From: Ignavibacteriaceae bacterium
GTDB taxonomy: Bacteria; Bacteroidota; Ignavibacteria; Ignavibacteriales; Ignavibacteriaceae
Direction of reading: 5' to 3'
DNA: 13,885 nt
Assembly (NCBI GenBank): GCA_031292465.1
Contig: JARLHB010000350.1
Location: 1 to 13,885, forward strand
Shown in pieces: positions 5,973 through 13,227 of the stretch (its first letter is position 1; every line of letters starts with the position of its first letter). Below the pieces are notes generated by a model. That model was not told the DNA's origin and made no database searches. It was given only the letters and a program-made list of their open reading frames with translations. A program made the position numbers and the translations under genes.

Positions 5973-7334
5973 TTATGACACCATTGTTATAAGTGTTTCA
6001 AGCATTGCATTTGCTGTTGTTATGACTTTTGCACACGCTTCGTATGACCTTTGATATTGAATTACATTTGTCATTTCTTCATCAAGTGAAACGCCTGAAT
6101 AAGACGATTTTTGTGTATTTAATTGGGTTAATAATGTACTATAAGAATCTGCCTGGTTGGTAGCATACTGTGTATCACTACCAATATTTGAGATCAAAGA
6201 AGTATAATTGTCAACTATTGTATTGCCGGTAGAATCTTTTGTATTTACTAAATCTGCAATACTGGTTGCAACATCCCCATTACTTGCAGTGCCATCTGAA
6301 GACACGGCTATTTTATTCGGATCGTTAACCAAATCCTGATTGATATTTAAGGTTCCGCCAGTATAACTATCAAAGAAATTTGCTCCGCTTTGGGTAGAAT
6401 TTGTAACTGAGTAACCGGTTGCATGTAATGAATTGACTGAAGTCATCAATCTGTTTACAAAGCTGTCTAGTGAACTTTGATATTCCGGAATTTTATTATT
6501 ATAAGCGTCAGTCAAAGCGACTATTTCTCCGCCCGAAATGTTTGGAAGAGTTGAACCATTTGAGCTGCTTATAACCATTTTACCATTTACTTCACTTGCA
6601 GAGAACTGATTGACTGTAGTCCTGTCCACAGCAAGAGTACCGCCAATAGTTACAACTGCGGCACCGTTAGAATCAGAGGTAACGTTAACATTTGTTAAAT
6701 TACTTATTTCATCAATAAGATTATCACGTGTATCCATTAGATCATTTGCCGTTTGACCGGATGCGCTTGCAGCAGTAATTTGGCCATTCAAATTCTGAAT
6801 TTGTTTTAAGTCGGTATTAAGAGTTGCAATTTTATCATTTAGTTCATTTGCAGTATCTTTTTTTACTGAAGCAATACCATCATTTATGGTTTTAATTTTA
6901 TTACTAAGGGTTTGAGATGCCTGAATAACATTGTTCCTTAGCGACACAGAATTTGGTGTAACCGCAAGGTTCTGCCACGAAGTAAAAAATGCTGATGTTA
7001 CATCTGATAAGCCATTACTTGAAGGTTCAGTAAACAATGTTTGAACACTCCCAAGTACAGTACTGGATTGATTGTTATAAGAATATGAAGAATTATTCGT
7101 CCTTATTTGAGAATCGGTTAATGTATCACGCACTCTCTGGATGTCTTGCAGGGTTACTCCATTACCCCATAAAAAATTGCCGTTACTTGTTGGATCGGCA
7201 GAGGCCAGAACTACTTTCTGCCGGGTATAGCCTGTATTGGATGAATTGGAAATATTGTTTGATGTTACATCCAATGCTGCCTGATAAACCTGCAACCCTG
7301 ATTGAGCTACGTTTAGTGCCCTGCTTAAGCCCAT
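5973..7334 (-). CDS. flgK: Hook-filament junction protein FlgK (HAP1)
   Basis: FlgK is the first junction protein on the hook tip. The N-terminal MGLSRALNVAQSGLQVYQ and NNISNSSNTGYTRQ (about 26-39) is the rod/hook-family start. The C-terminal SLDEEMTNVIQYQRSYEA, then AKVITTANAMLETLITMV, is diagnostic. At 453 residues it is shorter than the E. coli protein (547), so the outer domain is reduced. A single Cys sits in the C-terminal helix (YEACAKV), where Ala is usual. An AGGAAGG ribosome site lies 4 bases before ATG within the end of flgN; the flgN stop TAG directly abuts the flgK ATG. It is followed by flgL, the usual order. Confidence 0.96.
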   Translation of the reverse strand: MGLSRALNVAQSGLQVYQAALDVTSNNISNSSNTGYTRQKVVLASADPTSNGNFLWGNGVTLQDIQRVRDTLTDSQIRTNNSSYSYNNQSSTVLGSVQTLFTEPSSNGLSDVTSAFFTSWQNLAVTPNSVSLRNNVIQASQTLSNKIKTINDGIASVKKDTANELNDKIATLNTDLKQIQNLNGQITAASASGQTANDLMDTRDNLIDEISNLTNVNVTSDSNGAAVVTIGGTLAVDRTTVNQFSASEVNGKMVISSSNGSTLPNISGGEIVALTDAYNNKIPEYQSSLDSFVNRLMTSVNSLHATGYSVTNSTQSGANFFDSYTGGTLNINQDLVNDPNKIAVSSDGTASNGDVATSIADLVNTKDSTGNTIVDNYTSLISNIGSDTQYATNQADSYSTLLTQLNTQKSSYSGVSLDEEMTNVIQYQRSYEACAKVITTANAMLETLITMVS

Positions 7335-7787
7335 CTAAGCCTTCCTGTCAAAAATTGGTGACTGATTATTAATAACTAAAGCAGAGACTGTTTCCTTTAC
7401 AAAATTTCTGGCTTGTTCTATAAGCATTCTGTTCTGATCGTTTATTTTAACAATCTGAGAGACTAATTTTTTAAGTGATGTATGAAGTTTAGCAATGCTA
7501 TTCGGGTTAAATTCATTCTTCCCTTTCAGCGCATTCATAAAATCTGTCAGCTTATTAGAGGATGAATCAATCGAATATTTCTCAGACAATTGTTTAATAA
7601 TATCTGCCATTTGCTTTTCATAATGGTCAACATTTAGCAGCAAAGCACCCTCAGTTTTAATTGTTTCTTCAAGTCCAATTATATCATTGGTTATAATAGC
7701 TTTTTGCTGTAAAATGATTGTATCTAAAAACGCTTGTAAAAACTCATGCTGATCCTTAAGCGAATTAAAGAGATCTTTCATTTCCAT
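7335..7787 (-). CDS. flgN: Flagellar export chaperone FlgN
   Basis: FlgN-type chaperones hold FlgK and FlgL in the cytoplasm until export. The 150 residues are almost entirely helical and charged, without membrane segment or signal peptide, typical of this fast-evolving family (140-160 residues). The pattern LKDQHEFLQAFLDTIILQQKAII at the start (written here as one helix, about 10-32) and the final helix with Gln/Asn/Arg (about 115-135) are FlgN-like. Placement directly before flgK-flgL is strong support. The first ATG (7787) is chosen because GGAG lies 6 bases upstream; a second ATG is at 7781. It overlaps the end of flgJ by 23 bases. No flgM gene precedes it, unlike the common flgM-flgN pair. 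Confidence 0.85.
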   Translation of the reverse strand: MEMKDLFNSLKDQHEFLQAFLDTIILQQKAIITNDIIGLEETIKTEGALLLNVDHYEKQMADIIKQLSEKYSIDSSSNKLTDFMNALKGKNEFNPNSIAKLHTSLKKLVSQIVKINDQNRMLIEQARNFVKETVSALVINNQSPIFDRKA

Positions 7788-8604
7788 TATCTTCTCCGTT
7801 TAGATGATTAAAATATCCGATTACTCTTTTAATGTAGTTTTTTGTTTCTTCAAACGGGGGAACACCGCCATATTTTTGTACATTTTCAGGACCCGCATTA
7901 TACGATGCCAAAGCAAGGTTCATATTACCATTATATTTTCGAAGCATTTGGGACAAATATTTAGTCCCGCCAAAAATATTTTCCTTTGGGTCCCACACAT
8001 TTTTTACGCCCATATTTGAAGCTGTGGAATCTATTAACTGCATTAAGCCTTTAGCCTTTGCACTTGATACAGCTTTTTCATTAGCTGCTGACTCTGTCAA
8101 TATGACAGACTTTATCAGGTTTTTGTCAACTCCATAAGAACTTGATGCTTCATTAATAATATCATCGTATTTATCTAACCTGTTTGTAGCTTTTACACTT
8201 GGAGTAATTGTTGTGTTTTCATTGTCAGATTTTTTTAATTCTATTTTTTCATTATTAAGCAACTTCAATAATTCTGATGCTGAGGCTTTATCGTCAAGGT
8301 TTTCGCCGGTAATTTTTTTGTATAATATATCCGCAATTCCAAGGCTTTTATTCTTTGAAATCATTGATGCCATTTGGTTTTCAAAGATTGAACTAAAATA
8401 ATCTCCGCCAAAACTATCACTGCCGAACATACCATCAGTTGTTTTATCCATGCTTTTCAACATCATACCTGTCAACATGCTTTCAAATTGCTTTGCCGCA
8501 TTAGCAATCTTAGACTTTTGAGCATCAGTATAATTACTGCTTACTTCCTTAGCCTGATCAAAATGCTTTGCGTCAGTAACTTTTAATTGCACATCGCTAA
8601 TCAT
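7765..8604 (-). CDS. flgJ: FlgJ: rod-binding domain fused to lytic transglycosylase domain
   Basis: This protein caps or scaffolds the rod and opens the peptidoglycan for it. The N-terminal part (about 28-100) is a FlgJ rod-binding domain: AAKQFESMLTGMMLKSM, then DYFSSIFENQMA and LGIADILYKKI. After a polar linker (100-145) comes a Slt70-type lytic transglycosylase domain (about 147-275), with catalytic Glu E171 in SVILTESA, GLMQL (186-190) and SYNAGPENV (234-242). E. coli FlgJ instead carries an unrelated glucosaminidase (GH73) at its C-terminus. No signal peptide is seen, as expected for export by the flagellar secretion system. The ATG overlaps the flgI stop (ATGA), and the 3' end overlaps flgN. 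Confidence 0.94.
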   Translation of the reverse strand: MISDVQLKVTDAKHFDQAKEVSSNYTDAQKSKIANAAKQFESMLTGMMLKSMDKTTDGMFGSDSFGGDYFSSIFENQMASMISKNKSLGIADILYKKITGENLDDKASASELLKLLNNEKIELKKSDNENTTITPSVKATNRLDKYDDIINEASSSYGVDKNLIKSVILTESAANEKAVSSAKAKGLMQLIDSTASNMGVKNVWDPKENIFGGTKYLSQMLRKYNGNMNLALASYNAGPENVQKYGGVPPFEETKNYIKRVIGYFNHLNGEDNGNERSL

Positions 8605-9695
8605 ATTATCACTAATTCTCCTATTAAAGCTCCGGCTTTTTTAAGCGCCTGGAAAATAGCAATTATGTCTTGTGGCGAAACTTTAAGTGAATTAAGCGCC
8701 GATGCTACCTGCTGAACTGTAGAAGCACCCTGAATAGCAATTGTGTTTGTAGAATCCTGTGATGCATAAGGAATTGCATTATTAAATACCTGGGTTGTCC
8801 CATTAGAGAACGGACCGGGCTGAGATATAATAGGATAAGACCTTATTGTAATATTAAGATTACCGTGAGTTATTGATGCCGGAAGAATCTTAACATTGTT
8901 ACCGGCTACTACTGTGCCGGATCTTTCATCCAATACTACTTTTGCAGATTCATCCGTCAGTACAGTTATACTTTCAAGTTCTGCTAAAAAGCCTACTATA
9001 TTATTTTGTTTATCATTTGGCACCTTAACTCTTATTTCCGCCGGATCTTTTGCCATTGCAACCTGATTACCGAACTTTGAATTAATTGCCGTCATTATGT
9101 TATTTGCAGTATTCATATCAGGGGCTCTAAGATAAACATTCACTTCCTTAGTAGAGAGGCTGTCTGTATCTATGGATAGTTGTAATATGCCGCCCATTGG
9201 TACGCGTCCTGCAAGTGAATGATTTTTAGCAATCCTGTTTCCGGATGATGTCCTAATGTCGTATCCGCCAACAGAAAGAGCGCCCTGTGCATAGCCATAA
9301 ACTTTACCAATAATACTTGAAAGAGGCGTAAGTAACAGCGTCCCTCCGGAAAGGCTGGATGCGTCACCCATAGAAGACACAGTAACATCAAATTCAGCGC
9401 CGGGCTTTAGCTGGGAATCAAGTGTTGCAGTTACCATAACTGCGGCAACGTTTCTTGTCTGCAGGTTATCCGTCGGTACAGTTATTCCAAATCTTTTTAA
9501 CATACTGGTAATTGATTGAAGCGTAAAGGTTGAACGCTGTGTATCGCCTGAGCCGGCCAGGCCTACTACAAGTCCATAACCAATAACCTGCTGCGAACCC
9601 TGGCCTGTTATATAAGCTATATCTTTTATCCTTTGTGCAAAAAGGTTAATACTGCCGCTTATAATTATTAATATTAAGACTATAAACTTTTTCAT
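8601..9695 (-). CDS. flgI: Flagellar P-ring protein FlgI
   Basis: FlgI forms the periplasmic ring around the rod in the peptidoglycan layer. The 364 residues match the family length. A Sec signal peptide (1-20) ends in FA before Q21. The mature start RIKDIAYITGQGSQQVIGYG and LVVGLAGSGDTQRSTFT is highly conserved, as are RNVAAVMVTATL, GGTLLLTPL and the C-terminal VQQVASALNSLKVSPQDIIA. An AGG lies 6 bases before ATG, at the flgH stop, with 7 bases between the genes. Its presence with FlgH shows a diderm envelope. The chaperone FlgA for this ring is encoded two genes upstream. Confidence 0.97.
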   Translation of the reverse strand: MKKFIVLILIIISGSINLFAQRIKDIAYITGQGSQQVIGYGLVVGLAGSGDTQRSTFTLQSITSMLKRFGITVPTDNLQTRNVAAVMVTATLDSQLKPGAEFDVTVSSMGDASSLSGGTLLLTPLSSIIGKVYGYAQGALSVGGYDIRTSSGNRIAKNHSLAGRVPMGGILQLSIDTDSLSTKEVNVYLRAPDMNTANNIMTAINSKFGNQVAMAKDPAEIRVKVPNDKQNNIVGFLAELESITVLTDESAKVVLDERSGTVVAGNNVKILPASITHGNLNITIRSYPIISQPGPFSNGTTQVFNNAIPYASQDSTNTIAIQGASTVQQVASALNSLKVSPQDIIAIFQALKKAGALIGELVII

Positions 9696-9702
9696 TTGCA
9701 GC

Positions 9703-10275
9703 CTAAAATATCCAGTGTAAAAATTTTGTTATCCAGCCGGGAGATTGAGAATCATTAATCTTACCTGCGCCTTTAAATACTATCTGTGCTTCCGATATAT
9801 TATAAGAATATATTAAATTATCCGGGCTGATATCGGCAGATCTTGCTATTCCTCTTATATAAATTGTCTGTTCCTCACCATTAATTGTAATTTTTCTGCT
9901 GCCCACAATTACAAGGTTCCCGTTCGCAAGAACGGAGTCTACTGTTGCGCTTATTTTAGTATTTACCAGGCCTTGCGTTTGTGTAGAACCGGAACCGGAG
10001 AAATCGTTTGTTGTCCCCAGACTAAAAGCGGGGCTTGTTGCGTTTCCTTTTCCAGGGTCTATCTTTGCTGTTAAACCGACATTACTTGTTCTTGACGTTG
10101 ATGTTTGCGCGTTATTTGATGCCTGTGATGCCTCACTAACAACTATTGTAATAGCATCGCCGAGCTTGCTTGCTTTCTGGTCCGAAAACAACGAGCCGAA
10201 TGCATTCTGCCTCATGTCCTGTGCATGCAGGTTTATTGCTGTAAAAAGAAATAATGTAAAATAAATTTTTTTCAT
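9703..10275 (-). CDS. flgH: Flagellar L-ring protein FlgH without lipobox
   Basis: FlgH forms the outer-membrane ring of the basal body. The 190-residue protein has the family core LFSDQKASKLGDAITIVVSE, repeated small-residue strands, NLVIVGSRKITINGEEQTIYIRG and the NISEAQIVFKGAG region. It ends GWITKFLHWIF, like the C-terminus of other FlgH. FlgH is usually a lipoprotein with an LxxC box. Here the N-terminus (1-18, ending LHA before Q19) looks like an ordinary signal peptide, and there is no Cys anywhere in the protein. The reading frame has no other nearby start that would add a lipobox: the flgA stop lies only 4 bases upstream of the ATG. A weak AGAG precedes the start. Confidence 0.94.
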   Translation of the reverse strand: MKKIYFTLFLFTAINLHAQDMRQNAFGSLFSDQKASKLGDAITIVVSEASQASNNAQTSTSRTSNVGLTAKIDPGKGNATSPAFSLGTTNDFSGSGSTQTQGLVNTKISATVDSVLANGNLVIVGSRKITINGEEQTIYIRGIARSADISPDNLIYSYNISEAQIVFKGAGKINDSQSPGWITKFLHWIF

Positions 10276-10279
10276 AATA

Positions 10280-10930
10280 TTACTCTATTATAGTTACGTT
10301 TTGCGAATCAATTACTTTAGCCTTGTATTGCTTTTTATCTTTTGAAATAATTGTAATAATACCGCCGGGTATTCCATCCTGCCGGGAGAAAGCATCAAAA
10401 GATACTACCACGCTTCCCGATGTAAGTTTGGCTTCAACTTTATCGCCGCTTAGTATTACAGGCTTTCGTTCAATATTTTCTTCAATAACCGGTTCACCTT
10501 GCCTCAGAATTATTCTTGCTCTATATGTATCGATTCCCTTTACAGAAGTTAAAGTAGTTCCTTTAATCTGTGTTATATCCATTTTTTTCAGTACAAAATC
10601 TGCCGGAGTAAAAACTTCAGCCCGTTCTAATTGCTTTGCCGTTACCAGAATACTCTTATACAGTTTTACACGTATTGTAATAATCGATTTTATTGCTCTG
10701 CCGTCTTTTGCAATTCCTTCAACAGGAACGTAAACTAAGTTTCCATTCAGGCTAAATTCTCTGTCTTCAATTATTTTAATAATTTTAAATTCCGAACGAT
10801 TTTGCAGAATATTATAATCAAAGCTTTCATATTGAGAAAGATTCTTCTTTAGATACTTATCCATATCGGCTTTTAAGGAATCGCCGGAATGGACAAAAAG
10901 GGACATTATAATTAAGACAAATGAAAACAT
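10280..10930 (-). CDS. flgA: Flagellar P-ring assembly chaperone FlgA
   Basis: FlgA is the periplasmic chaperone for FlgI. The 216 residues have a short hydrophobic N-terminus (1-15), probably a signal peptide although it lacks a positive n-region. A variable part follows, then the conserved C-terminal SAF-like half (about 95-216). It shows TAKQLERAEVFTPADFVLKK, then RQGEPVIEENIERKPVI, then SGDKVEAKLTSGSVVVSFD and a final strand pattern KAKVIDSQNVTI. The start cannot move upstream, because the flgG stop TAA lies two codons before the ATG in the same frame. No ribosome site is visible, which suggests coupling to flgG. Confidence 0.92.
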   Translation of the reverse strand: MFSFVLIIMSLFVHSGDSLKADMDKYLKKNLSQYESFDYNILQNRSEFKIIKIIEDREFSLNGNLVYVPVEGIAKDGRAIKSIITIRVKLYKSILVTAKQLERAEVFTPADFVLKKMDITQIKGTTLTSVKGIDTYRARIILRQGEPVIEENIERKPVILSGDKVEAKLTSGSVVVSFDAFSRQDGIPGGIITIISKDKKQYKAKVIDSQNVTIIE

Positions 10931-10936
10931 TTTTAA

Positions 10937-11731
10937 TTAATTATTTTTAAGGTTATTAGCCATTTGCATCATCTGCTCAACGGTTTGAACAGTTTTTGAA
11001 TTAATTTCGTATGCCCGCTGTGCGGAAATCATTGAAATCATTTCTTCTACAATATCAACATTTGAAGCTTCCAGATAACCCTGGTTTACAGAACCAAATG
11101 AGCTTGTATTAGGAGTTCCTATAATTGGTGTTCCGGATGCTTCAGTTTGTTCATATAAGTTATCCCCGAGAGATTTTAGCCCGCCCGGGTTCATAAATCT
11201 TGCCAGTTCAATATTACCAGCCGTGCTTGTACTTCCACCAACTTTCGTTGCCTGCACCGAACCATCTTTTGCAATTGTAACGCTTAAAGTGTTTTCATCT
11301 ATTGTCACGCTTGGATCAAGATAATATCCGCTGCTTGTTACAATTTTGCCTTCGGAGTCAACTTTAAATGAGCCGTCCCGCGTATAAGCGTATGTGCCAT
11401 CAGGCTTTTTAACCTGAAAGAAACCCTGGCCCGAGATTGCTAAATCAAGTTGATTATTTGTCTGGGTCATGTCTCCCTGGTTAAAGATTTTTTCAGTTGA
11501 TGTGGGCTGAACACCATTACCTATTTGCAGGGTATTTCCCGATACAGCCGTTGAACTTTCACTATTAATAGGACTTACGCTTACCTGCTGGTACATAAGA
11601 TCCTGAAATTGAGGCTTATTCTTTTTAAACGCTGTTGTGTTAATGTTTGCTATATTATTCGAGATTACTTCAATATTCAACTCCTGAGCAGACATTCCCG
11701 AAGCTGCGGTTCTTAGTGCCCTAGTCGACAT
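10937..11731 (-). CDS. flgG: Distal rod protein FlgG
   Basis: FlgG builds the distal rod through the P and L rings. The 264 residues match E. coli (260). The N-terminus MSTRALRTAASGMSAQELNI, then VISNNIANINTTAFKK, is the rod/hook signature. Also conserved are QLDLAISGQGFFQV, YTRDGSFKVDSEGKIVTSSGY, the LARFMNPGGLKSLGDNLY region, and the C-terminus EASNVDIVEEMISMISAQRAYEINSK. A strong AAGGAG ribosome site is 7 bases before ATG. It follows flgF by 17 bases. Confidence 0.97.
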   Translation of the reverse strand: MSTRALRTAASGMSAQELNIEVISNNIANINTTAFKKNKPQFQDLMYQQVSVSPINSESSTAVSGNTLQIGNGVQPTSTEKIFNQGDMTQTNNQLDLAISGQGFFQVKKPDGTYAYTRDGSFKVDSEGKIVTSSGYYLDPSVTIDENTLSVTIAKDGSVQATKVGGSTSTAGNIELARFMNPGGLKSLGDNLYEQTEASGTPIIGTPNTSSFGSVNQGYLEASNVDIVEEMISMISAQRAYEINSKTVQTVEQMMQMANNLKNN

Positions 11732-11748
11732 ATATTAACTCCTTCTTA

Positions 11749-12456
11749 TTAAACTTTTCCAATTTGATTTGCTTCATCGAGCGTTTTATCCAAATAATTT
11801 ATCATTTTATGAGCTGAATCGTACTGGCTATTGAGCATAATCATATCCTGCATTTCTTTAATTGGATTAACATTAGACTCTTCTATATAACCCTGCCTGA
11901 TTTGATACTCACCTTCCGCGGACACTGTATAACCGCTTGTCCCGGCTGAAAAATTCTCGCCTGATATTCTTTCAGACTCCTGTGGATCTTCAGGTTTAAC
12001 AATTAGTATACTGTCAATACTTTGATCTCCAAATTTGATTTCGCCTGTATTAGATATTGTTAATTGCTTCTCTTTATCCAACTGAAGGTTATTAATATTA
12101 ATTGCACCATTTTTACCCATAAGCTTATAACCCTGTTCATTAACAAGATAGCCTTCGCTTGAAATGCTTAATTTCCCGTTACGTGTCATTTGAAGTCCAT
12201 TTTCAGATTGCACGACAAAGAATCCGTTGCCAACAATAGCAAGATCAAGCGGGTTTGATGTTTGCGCCAAATCTCCGGGCCGGAAATCACTTGTTTGCCG
12301 TATTTGAGCATTTCCATATTCATCTATAACTTCGGAAAAAGGAATTTCTCTTTTATACCCCGTGGTATTTACATTTGCCAAATTGTTTGCAACTATATCA
12401 AGATTGCGCATCCTTGAATCCAGTGCCCTGGCTGCAGTATATATTCCTTTTACCAT
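11749..12456 (-). CDS. flgF: Proximal rod protein FlgF
   Basis: This is a rod protein of the FlgF/FlgG family. At 235 residues it is a little shorter than FlgG. The start MVKGIYTAARALDSRMRNLD, then IVANNLANVNTTGYKRE, and the motif NPLDLAIVGNGFFVV fit FlgF. The C-terminus YIEESNVNPIKEMQDMIMLN, then SQYDSAHKMI, is typical. FlgF is preferred over a second FlgG because it precedes flgG and ends LDKTLDEANQIGKV. An AGGAA ribosome site lies 6 bases before ATG. It is the first flg gene after a candidate sigma-28 promoter. Confidence 0.93.
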   Translation of the reverse strand: MVKGIYTAARALDSRMRNLDIVANNLANVNTTGYKREIPFSEVIDEYGNAQIRQTSDFRPGDLAQTSNPLDLAIVGNGFFVVQSENGLQMTRNGKLSISSEGYLVNEQGYKLMGKNGAININNLQLDKEKQLTISNTGEIKFGDQSIDSILIVKPEDPQESERISGENFSAGTSGYTVSAEGEYQIRQGYIEESNVNPIKEMQDMIMLNSQYDSAHKMINYLDKTLDEANQIGKV

Positions 12457-12476
12457 TTTCTATTCCTAATCTTCTT

Positions 12477-12503
12477 TTATCCCGGTACTTATCATGAACT
12501 TTA
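12477..12503 (-). promoter_or_regulatory. Candidate sigma-28 (FliA) promoter for the flgF operon
   Basis: In the only sizeable gap of the window the minus strand reads TAAAGTTC (12503-12496), an 11-base spacer, then CGGGATAA (12484-12477). The E. coli sigma-28 consensus is TAAAGTTT-N11-GCCGATAA, so 7 of 8 and 5 of 8 positions match, with exact spacing and the important GATAA end. Transcription would begin near 12470, just upstream of the flgF ribosome site AGGAA (12467-12463), giving a very short leader. No sigma-28 gene is in the window, so use by this organism is inferred. Confidence 0.55.
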
Positions 12504-12531
12504 CAAAGTATAATTCCATTTTATATTTTTT

Positions 12532-13227
12532 TTAATAACTGGCTTTTTTCAGTTCATGAGATTTAATTCTGGCCGCAAGGTAAATCTCACCTTTAGCAAT
12601 ATTTAACTCTCTGGCATTTTTTGTAATTGTGTCATTCGATAACTGAAATGATGACGCACTTCCGATTAATTTATTCCTTATGAGAGATAATTTACTGTCC
12701 CTTTTATCTTTTACTCTTTCTTCTCTTATAAGTTTTATCCCGTCTTTATAATCTTTTTTCTTTGAATTTTTCACACTCAACTTTTTACGCCTGATAAAGA
12801 CTATAGCAAAAGCAAAGAAAGAAACGGATACCATCACAGTAATCCTTATGGCCATTTCATTAGACATCTGTATGTACTGCATTACAGGCGCAGCATAAGC
12901 ATACAGTTTTTCCCATTGTGTTTTTTCAATATTTTTTTTCAATACGACTTTTGCCTTTTCGGCAACTATAGCTACCGGCGGTACAACCTGCGCACTTTTA
13001 GCTTCGGCTGCTGCTATTGAATCCTGCACCTGTTTTTTCCTTGCAGCATCAATTTGCGCAAGCACTAATTGTTTTACATTAACACTGTCGGTTGTTGCTG
13101 TAGTAATTCCGGGCGTTAAATTGTTTTTTGAGATCTTATCTGCAAGAGATGTATTGGTATTGCTGCTGCCGGCAAATGCAGATAAGCTAAAAACAGTAAT
13201 AAGAACAGCTATAATATTCATTTTCAT
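12532..13227 (-). CDS. Unrecognised single-pass membrane protein at head of rod genes
   Basis: I do not recognise this 231-residue protein. It has a likely signal peptide (1-19, ending AFA) and an extracytoplasmic part of about 105 residues with an Ala/Lys/Gln-rich helical stretch (about 52-80) that may be coiled coil. A membrane segment (about 127-145) is followed by the stop-transfer RRKK and a basic cytoplasmic tail (146-231). Residues 201-222 (ITKNARELNIAKGEIYLAAR and on) look like a small helix-turn-helix motif similar, from memory, to the C-terminal KGEVELIL-type end of SwrB-like motility proteins. The ATG overlaps the stop of the kinase-like gene by 4 bases (ATGA), so they are co-translated. 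The layout is also compatible with a divergent FliO-like export or scaffold protein; function is open. Confidence 0.8.
   Translation of the reverse strand: MKMNIIAVLITVFSLSAFAGSSNTNTSLADKISKNNLTPGITTATTDSVNVKQLVLAQIDAARKKQVQDSIAAAEAKSAQVVPPVAIVAEKAKVVLKKNIEKTQWEKLYAYAAPVMQYIQMSNEMAIRITVMVSVSFFAFAIVFIRRKKLSVKNSKKKDYKDGIKLIREERVKDKRDSKLSLIRNKLIGSASSFQLSNDTITKNARELNIAKGEIYLAARIKSHELKKASY

Noticed and set aside
9170..9391. Minus-strand frame of 73 residues inside flgI
   Set aside because: It is fully inside the conserved flgI coding region in another frame, and has no recognisable domain.
12457..12531. Rho-independent terminator or small RNA between the membrane protein gene and flgF
   Set aside because: The gap has a run of A/T but no GC-rich inverted repeat in front of a T run on the transcribed strand.
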